45,390 nucleotides of DNA, from NCBI GenBank assembly GCA_021791875.1, contig JAJYVU010000024.1, forward strand, positions 1-45,390, written 5' to 3'. The stretch comes from Acidobacteriota bacterium (GTDB lineage: Bacteria; Acidobacteriota; Terriglobia; Terriglobales; Acidobacteriaceae). This document shows positions 1-8,614 of the stretch, piece after piece. How positions within the stretch are numbered: position 1 is the stretch's first letter; the number at the start of each line of letters is the position of its first letter. The notes beneath the pieces were generated by a model. It did not search any database. It worked only from the letters and a program-made list of their open reading frames with translations, and had not been told where the DNA came from. Both the position numbers and the translations under genes were made by a program.

Positions 1-583
1 GCCCTTCTTTGGCTCCAACTACGCTTTGACAACGCAGTTATGCCATGAAATGACGGCCTTTCCAATCACTTTTCTTCATTCCACCCGCCGCTCTCGACAA
101 CTTGCCTGTGAGAAATGAGGGCTAAGACCGGGAATAGAACTCACTGCAATCGGCCACCGCCTGAATCGCGGCTACCCCCCAGCCCTTCGCGCTCTTCATT
201 TCGATCTCAATGACGCGCTGAAATGCAACGGCATGGTCCGTCACATTCACGATCTTCAATCCTTATGACTTCCCAAACCCCGTAAACGCATGGCGTACAC
301 CCCGCCGTACCCGTTTCTCCAGCCGCAACGGAGAACTCACGCGCTCCCCCGAATCGGTCACCCCTCTCACCTGGCGCACTGCTGTCCTATAGTCACTGGA
401 ACCGCACTGGCGTTCCGTGCCCCAGCCGATCCAACGCAGGCGCACACCACCGAAGGGACTACCGGCACAACTCGCATGGCAGTCTCTCTTCGTGCAGCAG
501 TCTACAGCGCATGCGCAAATTCGCTGCGCTGTCCTCGCACTCCCAGCACCACGCGGATCGCGACAACACCCGCCCCCGGATTG
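1..583. other. Region without a convincing gene
   Basis: I see no recognisable gene here. The longer open frames on both strands translate to Arg/Ser/Pro-rich sequence typical of shadow frames in GC-rich DNA. One short minus-strand frame at 122-259 (TTG or GTG start, 45 codons) reads more like protein, containing VAFQRVIEIEMKSAKGWG, but a stop codon immediately precedes it and no ribosome-binding site is clear. It may be the tail of a decayed gene or a real micropeptide; I cannot decide. Confidence 0.4.
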
Positions 584-1240
584 CTACCGCGTAATCAGAA
601 CCTCGTACAGGTTGTCCTTGGCCAGAAAGAAGCGGTAGTTCCCGAACTTCGAAAACAACTTTTCAATCCCCCGATTCGTCAGCGTCCGTAGAATCGGATG
701 CGCCTCCATCTCCTGCACTTCGATCGTCTCCGAATCCGTCAGGTGATACCGGCAGTAGCGCGTGTTCTCATCGTTCTTCTTGGCGTGGAACATCGCCAGC
801 ACCTGCGCGCCAGGCTCCGTCGTCTGATGAATCCGATCGATCAGCGCCTCAATCAACCCATCGGGCACATAATCCAGCGTCGCCCACAGCAGCACCACAT
901 CAAACAGCCGCCCGCCGAAACCCGTCTCCTGCTCAAAGTACCTCTTGACGTCAAAGCGCTTCTCGCCGCCCGCTTCCTCGGCCGGAAGGTCATACTCGCC
1001 CGAGAGCGAATCACCAACAATATCAGCCATGTAAACGCTGTGACCCATCCCCGTCAGCAGCGTGATGTTTTGCGGAGACGTCGGTCCCACGTCCATCACG
1101 CGCAGGCCATCCTCCGCCTTCAGCCGCTCCAGCAGTGCCTTCCAGCCGCTTGAGTGCCTCGGCGCATACCGCGCCTTCTTACCGGAAGACCGTCCTGGCC
1201 GCTCCGGCTCCGAGCCCCTTTGAAATAAACTGCGAATCAC
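584..1240 (-). CDS. SAM-dependent methyltransferase-like protein
   Basis: The 218-residue product has a class I methyltransferase-like core. After a basic N-terminus (about residues 1-35) comes a beta-strand/loop resembling motif I, VMDVGPTSPQN, then an acidic strand end (YMADIVGD) and a VVLLWATLDYVPDG segment resembling motif IV. The glycine-rich loop is degenerate (GPTSPQ instead of GxGxG), so catalytic activity is uncertain. The start is GTG with only a weak AGAG upstream. It lies downstream of, and co-oriented with, the bactofilin gene across a gap of about 96 bases, suggesting co-transcription. The substrate cannot be inferred. The fold assignment is moderately secure; the specific function is unknown. 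Confidence 0.7.
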   Translation of the reverse strand: MIRSLFQRGSEPERPGRSSGKKARYAPRHSSGWKALLERLKAEDGLRVMDVGPTSPQNITLLTGMGHSVYMADIVGDSLSGEYDLPAEEAGGEKRFDVKRYFEQETGFGGRLFDVVLLWATLDYVPDGLIEALIDRIHQTTEPGAQVLAMFHAKKNDENTRYCRYHLTDSETIEVQEMEAHPILRTLTNRGIEKLFSKFGNYRFFLAKDNLYEVLITR

Positions 1241-1336
1241 GTTCTCTGGTTGCCCTCACTTTCGGCTGGAGACGCATCTCGATCGATGCGTCCACGATCA
1301 TGCTGTGCCGATTGCTCGAAGCGGCCAGCCTCGTTC

Positions 1337-1777
1337 TCAAAACTGAAGTTTATCCGCCTCAGCTCCGCCTGCTGGTCGCGCCCCCACGGAGCTTACCGCC
1401 GGTGCAGCCGTAGCCGCTGGTGCCGCACTCGCATTCGTCGGCTTCTCCGCCGTAAGCAAATCCACCTTACCGGAAAACGTCGCGTTCTCTTCAATCGACA
1501 AACGCGCTGCTTTCATATCCCCTGACACTTGGCAGCCAGATCGCAATTCAATCCGCCCCGAAGCCTGAAGATTGCCCTCGATCGACCCCATCACCACAAT
1601 ATCGCGAGCTGAAACGTTGGCCTTCACCTTGGCATTCGGGCCAATCGTCAGCCGGCTCTCCTGCAGCGCAATCGTTCCGTCTACCATTCCATCCACCAGC
1701 AGATCCTCGCTCCCCTGCAACTCTCCCCTGATCTGCACCGACTTCCCGATTGCTGCTACTACATCGCCTGCGGCCAT
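1337..1777 (-). CDS. Bactofilin family polymer-forming protein
   Basis: A 146-residue protein with the bactofilin (polymer-forming cytoskeletal) beta-helix core: GKSVQIRGELQGSEDLLVDG followed by regularly spaced short beta-strands (TIALQESRLTIGPNAKVKANV, IEGNLQASGRIEL). Bactofilins assemble into nucleotide-independent filaments that scaffold envelope enzymes, often cell-wall hydrolases, at the inner membrane. The C-terminal 35 or so residues are Ala/Pro-rich and probably disordered. The ATG start has a good AGGAG site about 8 bases upstream. It is co-oriented with the radical SAM gene upstream (20-base gap) and the methyltransferase-like gene downstream. Family assignment is firm; the partner scaffolded here is unknown. 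Confidence 0.88.
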   Translation of the reverse strand: MAAGDVVAAIGKSVQIRGELQGSEDLLVDGMVDGTIALQESRLTIGPNAKVKANVSARDIVVMGSIEGNLQASGRIELRSGCQVSGDMKAARLSIEENATFSGKVDLLTAEKPTNASAAPAATAAPAVSSVGARPAGGAEADKLQF

Positions 1778-1797
1778 ACTTCACTCCTGTTCAATGA

Positions 1798-2958
1798 TCA
1801 CGACGCTTTGCTCGAACTATACGCAAGCCCCCGCGCGCCCGCAACCGCCTTTGCCGGAATCCTCTCCTGGGTGCCGTCTCCGCATGCTCCATCCGCCACA
1901 ACCGGCTTCAGCGGCCAAAGCTCCTGCTGCGCCGTTTCCTGTGCTTCTGCCAGCCATCGTCCTCCACCACGCGTCAGCGGCGCATCGCTCAACCGGCCGG
2001 TCAGCCCGTGCTTCCTCACCACCGCCCGCACCAGATCTCTCATCCGGCGCGCGTACGCAGGTGATGCAAACTCTGCCGTCTCAAACCGCCGCGCATAATC
2101 CTCCTTCAGCGCCGGAAAATGCTTCTCCACAAACGCCAGGTACGTCCCCTTCGAGCACGGTTTTAAAAACAGCGGCTGCGCCGAGAAAAAACTCGCATCC
2201 ACCTCCTTCGCCAGCACCGCCATCCGGTGCAGCGCCGGCCCATTGTCCGTGATCCCCGGCAGCAGCGGCGAATTCAAAATCCCCACCGCCAGCCCAGCCT
2301 TGCGAAGCCGCCTCACCGCCTCAAAGCGAAGATCCGGCCGCGGCGCCCTCGGCTCCAGAATCCGCGCCAGCCCTACATTCGCTGTCGTAATCGTCACGCC
2401 GATCACCAGCCGGTTCCCTCGCGCCACCGCCCTCAGCACTTCCGCATCTCGCGCAATCAGCGCCGACTTCGTCACGATCCCAATCTCCAACCCTTCTCGC
2501 TCGGCCAGCACCTCCAGCAAACCACGCGTCACACCCAAACGCCGCTCCACCGGCTGGTAAGGATCGGTCGCCGTTCCAATCGCGATCTCCTCGCCCGGCT
2601 TCACCCGGCGCAAATCGCGCTGTAGCAGCCACACCGCCTGCTGCTTCACATAAATCTCCTGCTCAAACAATTCCGGATCCCGCTTCTCCATAAACTCGTG
2701 CGTATACCGCGCGTAGCAATAGCGACATCCAAACTCACATCCCCGATACGGATTGATGCTCCACGTGAAATCCAGCCCGCGCTTTGAAACCGTGCGATTC
2801 AATATCGACTTCGCTTCCAGCGCGTAAAAGCGAACCTCGTGCCCTTCGCCCGTCGGCGCTGCTTCCGCCGCCAGTCTGGCGATCCCCTTCGGCAAACCTG
2901 ACGGCAGAATCGGAAACAGTTCTCCATTTCGCCCCATATTCGCTTTTTCTTCGCTCAT
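1798..2958 (-). CDS. Radical SAM protein, PA0069/Rv2578c-like (SplB-type)
   Basis: A 386-residue product carrying the radical SAM iron-sulfur motif as C-x3-C-x2-C (CEFGCRYCYAR, Cys74, Cys78, Cys81), preceded by SINPYRG, the signature of the PA0069/Rv2578c group of uncharacterised radical SAM proteins related to spore photoproduct lyase-like folds. A TDPYQPVERR segment follows, as in relatives. The biochemical reaction of this group is not established. I chose the ATG at 2958 (MSEEKANMG); an upstream in-frame GTG at 3006 with a weak AGAGAA site would add 16 residues. It probably heads a minus-strand run with the bactofilin and methyltransferase-like genes. Confidence 0.85.
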   Translation of the reverse strand: MSEEKANMGRNGELFPILPSGLPKGIARLAAEAAPTGEGHEVRFYALEAKSILNRTVSKRGLDFTWSINPYRGCEFGCRYCYARYTHEFMEKRDPELFEQEIYVKQQAVWLLQRDLRRVKPGEEIAIGTATDPYQPVERRLGVTRGLLEVLAEREGLEIGIVTKSALIARDAEVLRAVARGNRLVIGVTITTANVGLARILEPRAPRPDLRFEAVRRLRKAGLAVGILNSPLLPGITDNGPALHRMAVLAKEVDASFFSAQPLFLKPCSKGTYLAFVEKHFPALKEDYARRFETAEFASPAYARRMRDLVRAVVRKHGLTGRLSDAPLTRGGGRWLAEAQETAQQELWPLKPVVADGACGDGTQERIPAKAVAGARGLAYSSSKAS

Positions 2959-3177
2959 GCCGGAAGCATAGCCCTGCCCTTTGCCCCCGTCAATCGAAAT
3001 CTCCACAACAATTCTCTTTACCCCACCACCGCCATGCGAATTTCTCCCCTCTACGACGCTCCCGATTTAACCTCTGCTTCCTGCCGCAATCTCCGCACCT
3101 TGCCTCCCGGCGGTGGCATCCTAGTACGAGGCAGAAATGTCTCATCGCAAATGATCCAAAATGCAAAGGAGTCTTCG

Positions 3178-3888
3178 ATGGCAGACCTCAAAGGCGCTTC
3201 GGTCACCTGGCTTGGACACGCCACCGTTCTCGTCACGACCCCCAGGGGAACCAACATCCTCATCGATCCCTTCATCGAACAGAACCCTAGGTTCCCAAAA
3301 GGCTACAACTTCCCCGAGAAAATCGACCTCATCCTCGCGACTCACGCTCATTTTGACCACATCGCCGACGTCGTCCCCATGGCGCAAAAGTACAACGCGC
3401 CCGTCGTAGCCACCTTTGAACTCGCATCGTTCTTCCAGTCCAAGGGCGTCGAGAACACCATCGGCATGAACATCGGTGGCACCTTCCGCCATGCCGATGT
3501 CGCCATCACCCAGACTGAAGCCCGTCATACCTCCGGAATCATGGAGGACGGCAAGTTCTTCTATGGCGGCGTTCCAACCGGCTTCGTCCTCACCATCGAC
3601 AATGGCCCTGTCCTCTATCATTCCGGCGACACGACAGTCTTCTCCGACATGCAGATTATTCGCGATCTCTACGCCCCGCAGTTCGCCATGCTTCCCATCG
3701 GCGACCACTTCACCATGGGCCCCAAAGCTGCCGCGCTGGCCGTCAAATATCTCGGCGTCACGGAAGTGCTTCCCATCCACTACGGCACGTTCCCCCCTCT
3801 GACCGGCAGGCCGGAGGCGCTGGAAACACAACTCGGCGGAGCCAACGTCAAAGTGCACAAAATTGAGCCGGGCGAAACCGTCCGTTGA
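3178..3888 (+). CDS. UPF0173 metal-dependent hydrolase (metallo-beta-lactamase fold)
   Basis: A 236-residue protein. The metal-binding motif HAHFDH is at residues 56-61, with further conserved His/Asp at RHTSG, YHSGDTTVF and LPIGDHFTMG, the hallmarks of the UPF0173 family of small metallo-beta-lactamase-fold hydrolases. These bind two divalent metals; the physiological substrate is not known. The frame is open further upstream to 3034, but the ATG at 3178 is preceded by AAAGGAG at about 7 bases and matches the usual N-terminus, with the conserved WLGHATVLV at residues 11-19. It is divergent from the radical SAM gene and convergent with the permease. Confidence 0.9.
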   Translation: MADLKGASVTWLGHATVLVTTPRGTNILIDPFIEQNPRFPKGYNFPEKIDLILATHAHFDHIADVVPMAQKYNAPVVATFELASFFQSKGVENTIGMNIGGTFRHADVAITQTEARHTSGIMEDGKFFYGGVPTGFVLTIDNGPVLYHSGDTTVFSDMQIIRDLYAPQFAMLPIGDHFTMGPKAAALAVKYLGVTEVLPIHYGTFPPLTGRPEALETQLGGANVKVHKIEPGETVR

Positions 3889-3896
3889 CTCCCGCA

Positions 3897-3936
3897 AATA
3901 CAAAAGAGGCGGCAACCATCCCGCCTCTTTTGTATT
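3897..3936. terminator. Bidirectional intrinsic terminator
   Basis: A perfect 16-bp inverted repeat (3897-3912 with 3921-3936) encloses an 8-base loop. Each arm has a GC-rich inner part (GAGGCGG) and an A/T-rich outer part (CAAAAG / CTTTTG). It sits between the convergent UPF0173 hydrolase and permease genes, so it can terminate transcription from both sides. Confidence 0.88.
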
Positions 3937-3951
3937 ACGTATCATATTTAG

Positions 3952-6330
3952 TTACAATTCTTCTTCATTCGGCTTCTTGCTGCCGGCGCCAGACGCAGGA
4001 ATCAAATAATCCAGCCCGTTCTTCATCTCCGGTCTCGGCAAACCCAGTGGCCGTGTGCTTTCCTTGCCGCCGTCGCCAATGTAGCGTCGCAGGCTGCTCA
4101 CCGTCTCCTGCTTGTCGCGCGCGTACTCCATCGCCAGCCGTGTCAGCGCGAACGTCACAATGTCCGTGTGGTGCAGATTCTCCATCTCACGGCTGCGTTT
4201 GAAGTTCAGCCACAGCCGGTGAACCAGCTGCACATCTTCGGCCTTCAGCGCAGGCGCGTGTGGCCCGATGTGGAACGATTGCGCCTCGCCATTCGGCGAT
4301 ACCACGTAGAACGTAAACTGCCGCTTCGGCTGCGGCAGATTCTCCCATGCCTGCCCCACGCGAAACGCCTGCTCCTGTGCCGTCATCCGCAATGAGAGCC
4401 CGCTCACCAGCGCCTCCACCTCCAGCGAATTCGCCGTCTGCACCAGCGCCGCGAACACATCGCCCGCCGGAACCACCAGCAGCGACACATGCTTCCCAAA
4501 GCTCTCCGCGACGGACACAGCCTTGGTAAACAGCATCTGCTCGTGCTCGCTGAACAGTTGCTCGTCCAGATACTCCGGACCACCCGCGCCCACCATGCGT
4601 GCCGTCAGCACAACAATGTCCTGCTGTTCCGTATCTGTCCTCGATAGCGCCCACTTCAGGGCAAACGGCGTCTGCGCATCGCGCATCGTCACCAGCACGC
4701 CGCCGGGGCGAATCTGCAACACTTCCCGTCCCACCGTATCCTGGTGCTCCAGTTGAAAGTGCTCCTTCATCTGGTCTTCCACCGCGGTCCGCCGCGCATT
4801 CCGCCGTTCAGAGAACGTAAAGAGGATGAAGAACATCACCGCAAACGCGATACCGCTTTCCGTCGCCACCATCTTGGTGAACAGGTTCACTGTCGCCGTC
4901 ATCAGCAGCACCAGGAAAACGCTGAAAAGCCCAACCGGCAGTTCTGTCTTGCCGATCTTCAGGTTCACCGGCACCTTCCACCCGCGCTCGCCTTTGTGCT
5001 TCCAGCGCAGCACCAGCATCGCCAGCGAGTTGAAGGTAAAACTCCAGATCACGCCGAAGGCATATGCCTCGCCCAATACGTCCATGTTGCCGCCGCTCAC
5101 CACAATCGTGAACAGTTGCAGCACTGTCACCAGGTTCACAATGCGGTAGCTCGTGCCAAACCGCTTGTGCGGCTTCCGGAACCAGTCCGTCAGAACCCCA
5201 TCTTCGGCCACGCGCATCAGCACGCCAGTCGAGCCGATGATCGACGCGTTGATCGCACCCGAAAGAATCAGGAACCCGACCACCACCACGAAGATCCGGA
5301 AGATCACCCGCAGCGTCAGCGGCCCCACCATGTACATCGCCAGACCTGCAATCAGGTCCTGGCTGTACACCGGAACCCGTACGCTGTCCGGAATGATCAT
5401 CACTGCCAGCAGCGAACCAATGCCCGTGAAGATGAAGCTGTAAATGGCGATCACAATCGCCGCTCGCTTCAGGTTCTTTAGCTTCGGATGCTCGATCTCG
5501 CGATTCACCTGCGCCAGAGTCTCTTCGCCGCTCATGGCCAGAATCGAATGCCCGAACGCCATCAGGATTCCGAACAGCCCGAACATGCTGGCCAGCTTCG
5601 TGCCCTTCAGAAAACCCAGCGCCGTGTCGGAGAACTTCAGATTCTCAGGCGTCGGCAGTGGCGGCAGCGGGCTGTGCCGCACCCATGCCGTGTAGAAACC
5701 CCAACTCAGCAGGATCACGACCATCACCGTCGTGATCTTCATCACCTTCAGGGCCTTGTCGCTCGACTCCTCAATGCCCTTGATGTTCAGCCACCAGTAA
5801 TACAGCGTCACGAGGATGGCAAACGCCGCCGATGTTGCATTCACGGGGAACTGCCACGCCGCCGCGTGCCCGGTCATCAGCTCCGCCGGCAGCCAGCCAT
5901 GCCGCGCGCAGACCGTCAGCAGCTCGTTCATCAGCCCGGTAATGTACTGCCCGGCAGATACGCCCGAGATCGGCCCCGTCAGGATGTAATCGAACATCAG
6001 CGCCGACACGCTCACCTTGGCAAACGTTCCGCCCAGCGCTTCTTTCACCACGCGGTAAACACCCCCGCGCGTGAACATCGAGCAGCTCTCCACGTATACG
6101 GCTCGCACCGCGAAGGAGAACAGCATCACCCCCAGAATGAACCACGGCGCCGACTTGCCGATCGCCGACTCCGCGATCCCTCCGGCATAGAATGCCGAAG
6201 AGCCCAGGTCGTTCAGCACGATGGCCGCGGCACGCCAGAACGAGATGAAGGTAAGCATCACCGACGAGGCGACAACTAGCTTCACTCGTTGGGAAGACGA
6301 CGGCGCGTTATAAGTTCGCTCAGAGGCCAT
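3952..6330 (-). CDS. APC-superfamily amino acid permease with C-terminal cytoplasmic domain
   Basis: A 792-residue protein. Residues about 15-490 form a 12-helix-like APC transporter. Helix 1 is atypical and lacks the classic GxxxGSGIF loop seen in the second permease of this window. Helices include FISFWRAAAIVLNDLGSSAFY and IIGSTGVLMRVAEDG. Residues about 520-790 form a soluble domain with alternating strands and helices (VLVTMRDAQTPFALKWALSR, SLLVVPAGDVFAALVQTA) that looks like a universal-stress-protein-type (UspA-like) nucleotide-binding tail, known in some APC and CCC permeases. The substrate is unknown. The ATG at 6330 has no clear Shine-Dalgarno. The gene stands alone and ends at the bidirectional terminator. 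Confidence 0.82.
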   Translation of the reverse strand: MASERTYNAPSSSQRVKLVVASSVMLTFISFWRAAAIVLNDLGSSAFYAGGIAESAIGKSAPWFILGVMLFSFAVRAVYVESCSMFTRGGVYRVVKEALGGTFAKVSVSALMFDYILTGPISGVSAGQYITGLMNELLTVCARHGWLPAELMTGHAAAWQFPVNATSAAFAILVTLYYWWLNIKGIEESSDKALKVMKITTVMVVILLSWGFYTAWVRHSPLPPLPTPENLKFSDTALGFLKGTKLASMFGLFGILMAFGHSILAMSGEETLAQVNREIEHPKLKNLKRAAIVIAIYSFIFTGIGSLLAVMIIPDSVRVPVYSQDLIAGLAMYMVGPLTLRVIFRIFVVVVGFLILSGAINASIIGSTGVLMRVAEDGVLTDWFRKPHKRFGTSYRIVNLVTVLQLFTIVVSGGNMDVLGEAYAFGVIWSFTFNSLAMLVLRWKHKGERGWKVPVNLKIGKTELPVGLFSVFLVLLMTATVNLFTKMVATESGIAFAVMFFILFTFSERRNARRTAVEDQMKEHFQLEHQDTVGREVLQIRPGGVLVTMRDAQTPFALKWALSRTDTEQQDIVVLTARMVGAGGPEYLDEQLFSEHEQMLFTKAVSVAESFGKHVSLLVVPAGDVFAALVQTANSLEVEALVSGLSLRMTAQEQAFRVGQAWENLPQPKRQFTFYVVSPNGEAQSFHIGPHAPALKAEDVQLVHRLWLNFKRSREMENLHHTDIVTFALTRLAMEYARDKQETVSSLRRYIGDGGKESTRPLGLPRPEMKNGLDYLIPASGAGSKKPNEEEL

Positions 6331-6522
6331 GGAGAGTCATTGACGGCCCCATTAGGGCGGCTGTGCCACTCCCCTCCGGCGCTCAATCGCTGAGTTTATG
6401 TCCCACTTGCAACGCAGTCAAACAAGAAATTCTTCCCCTCCCGCAACTTCCTCATTTCCATCACATTTGGCTCGCCCGCTGCCTGCTCCCATCTGCCTCT
6501 TCTCTCGCGATACAATCAAGTT

Positions 6523-6648
6523 GTGGACGGGATCATCCGAATTGCCTCCGAAGTGCTCACCTTTCTTTTCTTTGCGGGACTGGTCGGCTCTGCGGCGGTC
6601 ATCGTCATCAGCTTCGTCGAAGATCTCCATGAGCTCTTCGGCGATTGA
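6523..6648 (+). CDS. Small single-span membrane peptide (41 residues)
   Basis: A short frame starting at GTG encodes 41 residues. An amphipathic start (VDGIIRIASEVL) leads into one hydrophobic span (TFLFFAGLVGSAAVIVISFV, about residues 13-32) and an acidic tail ending FGD. It is co-oriented with lnt, whose start lies about 90 bases downstream. It is too short for usual gene finding. Clean membrane topology and normal local codon use (C-ending) support coding, but no strong ribosome-binding site is visible. The function is unknown; it could be a small membrane regulator or a subunit associated with an envelope enzyme. Confidence 0.6.
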   Translation: MDGIIRIASEVLTFLFFAGLVGSAAVIVISFVEDLHELFGD

Positions 6649-6738
6649 CGCGCCTGCACTGAAGCCATGCCCAGACTTCAAGCTCGAGCGCAGCGCGAAT
6701 TCCACGCCCGCATCCAACACAGGAGATTGCGTCCGTCT

Positions 6739-8442
6739 GTGTCAACAACCGTAACCGAGCCTGCCGCCGCAAAGGCCAGTAACCCCACAGCCGCCTGGTA
6801 CACCCAGGCCCTCCTCGCGTTGCTCACGGCCCTCCTGCTCGATCTCTGCTTCCCGCTCGCAGGTCCCATGCCCGCGTGGCAGGGCGCCATTGCCTGGATT
6901 GCCCTCGTCCCGCTGCTCTTCGCCGTGCTCCGCCCGCGCGCCTTTGCGCAGCGCCGCTATCTCCGCAACATCGCGCTCGCCGGCTATCTTTCCGGCATCG
7001 TCTGGTACGTCCTCAACTCCTACTGGATCTACCGGACCATGAACTACTATGCCGGTGTTCCGCCCTCAGGCGCCGCCGGAATCCTCCTGCTCTACAGCCT
7101 CGTTCTCGGCCTCTACTTCGGCCTTTTCGCGTGGGGCCTCGCCCTGATTCGCAAGCGCCTCGGACTCATCCCCGCGCTCTGCCTCGCGCCCATCCTCTGG
7201 CCCGCCGTCGAAATCCTCGCCTATCACTTCACCCGCGTCCCTTGGGACCAGCTCGGCTACTCGCAGGTGGACAACTTCTGGCTCACCCGCATCGCCCCTT
7301 GGGCCGGAACCTATGGCGTCGCAACGGTCATCGTCGCCGGCAACGTCCTCTTCACCGCCGCATTGCTCAAGGCCCCGCGATTTCCCTTCGTATTCGCCCG
7401 TAAAATCCCAGCCCAGCTTTGCTGGCTCGCAACCGCCCTCATCTTCTGCGGCGTCCTCCAGATCGGCTCATGGACACCCCCGCCGCCTGCCCCCACCTCC
7501 GCCACCGCGCTACTCCTTCAGGTCGACCTCGGCACCCAGAACATCCCCCGCGTCACAGGCTTTACCTGGCAGGACGACATGGCGCGCTTTTCCGCCGCCA
7601 GCCTGCAGGACTGCCGCCCATATCTCCCCGGCATTCCGCATCTCGTCAACCATGAAATTCAGCCAAACTGCACCGCCAGCACTCTCGATCCGGATCTCAT
7701 CGTCTGGCCCGAAGCGCCATCTCCATGGATCGACGAAGACCCCTCCTTCCGCGCTGCCATGGGCCATCTCGCCCAAACCACCCACGCCGGCATCATCGCC
7801 GGAGACATAGCCCAGCAATACTTTCTCCGCAACGGCAAGCCCGCAAGCGCCACCTACAACTCCGCCTCGGTCTTCGCCGCCAACGGCAAATACATCGGCC
7901 GCTACGACAAAATCCACCTCGTCCCCTTCGGCGAATACGTCCCCTACCAGCGCTTTTTCTCCTGGGCCGGCGCCCTCGTCGACCAGATCGGCACCTTCAC
8001 CCACGGCTGGCGATACCTCACCTTCCCCATCCAGAGCCACCGCTACGGCATCTTCATCTGCTACGAATCCATCTTCTCCAACGAGGTCCGCATCTTCGCC
8101 AAGAACGGTGCACAGGTCTTCGTCAACATCTCAGACGACGCCTGGTACGGCAACACCAGCGCACCCTGGCAGCACCTCAACATGGCCCGCATGCGCGCCA
8201 TTGAGAATCACCGCTGGATCCTCCTCGACACCAACAACGGCATCACCTCCGCCATCGACCCGGAAGGCCGCGTCACCCAGTCCATCCCGCGCAACCAATT
8301 CTCCGCGCTCGTCGCCCGCTACGGCTTTGAATCCGACCTCACCTTCTACACCAGATACGGTGACATCTACGCCTTCACCTGCGCCGCCATTTCCCTCGCC
8401 GCCCTCGCCTTAGCCGCCACCCGCCGCCGCAAATCCGCTTGA
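6739..8442 (+). CDS. lnt: Apolipoprotein N-acyltransferase
   Basis: Lnt transfers the third acyl chain to the N-terminal cysteine of lipoproteins in the inner membrane. The 567-residue product begins with about seven membrane spans (to about residue 260) and continues with a nitrilase-like domain containing the catalytic triad: Glu325 (VWPEAPS), Lys391 (RYDKIHLVPFGEYVP) and Cys441 (FICYES). Length is slightly above the usual 510-550. I place the start at GTG 6739 (VSTTVTEPAAA), downstream of AGGAG at 6721-6725 with a rather long spacing; an in-frame ATG at 6667 would add 24 Arg-rich residues without membrane character. It follows the 41-residue membrane peptide in the same orientation. Confidence 0.93.
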   Translation: MSTTVTEPAAAKASNPTAAWYTQALLALLTALLLDLCFPLAGPMPAWQGAIAWIALVPLLFAVLRPRAFAQRRYLRNIALAGYLSGIVWYVLNSYWIYRTMNYYAGVPPSGAAGILLLYSLVLGLYFGLFAWGLALIRKRLGLIPALCLAPILWPAVEILAYHFTRVPWDQLGYSQVDNFWLTRIAPWAGTYGVATVIVAGNVLFTAALLKAPRFPFVFARKIPAQLCWLATALIFCGVLQIGSWTPPPPAPTSATALLLQVDLGTQNIPRVTGFTWQDDMARFSAASLQDCRPYLPGIPHLVNHEIQPNCTASTLDPDLIVWPEAPSPWIDEDPSFRAAMGHLAQTTHAGIIAGDIAQQYFLRNGKPASATYNSASVFAANGKYIGRYDKIHLVPFGEYVPYQRFFSWAGALVDQIGTFTHGWRYLTFPIQSHRYGIFICYESIFSNEVRIFAKNGAQVFVNISDDAWYGNTSAPWQHLNMARMRAIENHRWILLDTNNGITSAIDPEGRVTQSIPRNQFSALVARYGFESDLTFYTRYGDIYAFTCAAISLAALALAATRRRKSA

Positions 8443-8469
8443 GCCTGTCATAAAGTGCACTCCGGGTAC

Positions 8470-8569
8470 CCCATCCAAGCTCCGCTTGGGTGGGAATCGC
8501 TGGGTGCCCCATACTTTCTCTTCGTGCTTTTCGAAGAGAAAGTGTGGGACCAGATCGACCAAAGGTCGA
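8470..8569. repeat. Three-hairpin dispersed repeat, copy 1
   Basis: Three successive stem-loops directly follow lnt. Hairpin 1 is 8470-8480 with 8484-8494 (11 bp, one wobble). Hairpin 2 is 8513-8524 with 8532-8543 (perfect 12 bp, 7-base loop). Hairpin 3 is 8555-8560 with 8564-8569 (6 bp, loop AAA). A related element is at 39978-40063 behind ispG. The shared core is ATACTTTCTC...GAGAAAGTGTGGGACCA. Open frames running through it on both strands are repeat sequence, not genes. The element may act as a transcription end or RNA stabiliser for lnt; that is inference from position. Confidence 0.8.
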
Positions 8570-8614
8570 CCCTCACCGCCTGCAGTAGCAGTGCCCACGC
8601 TCCACCAGTCATTC

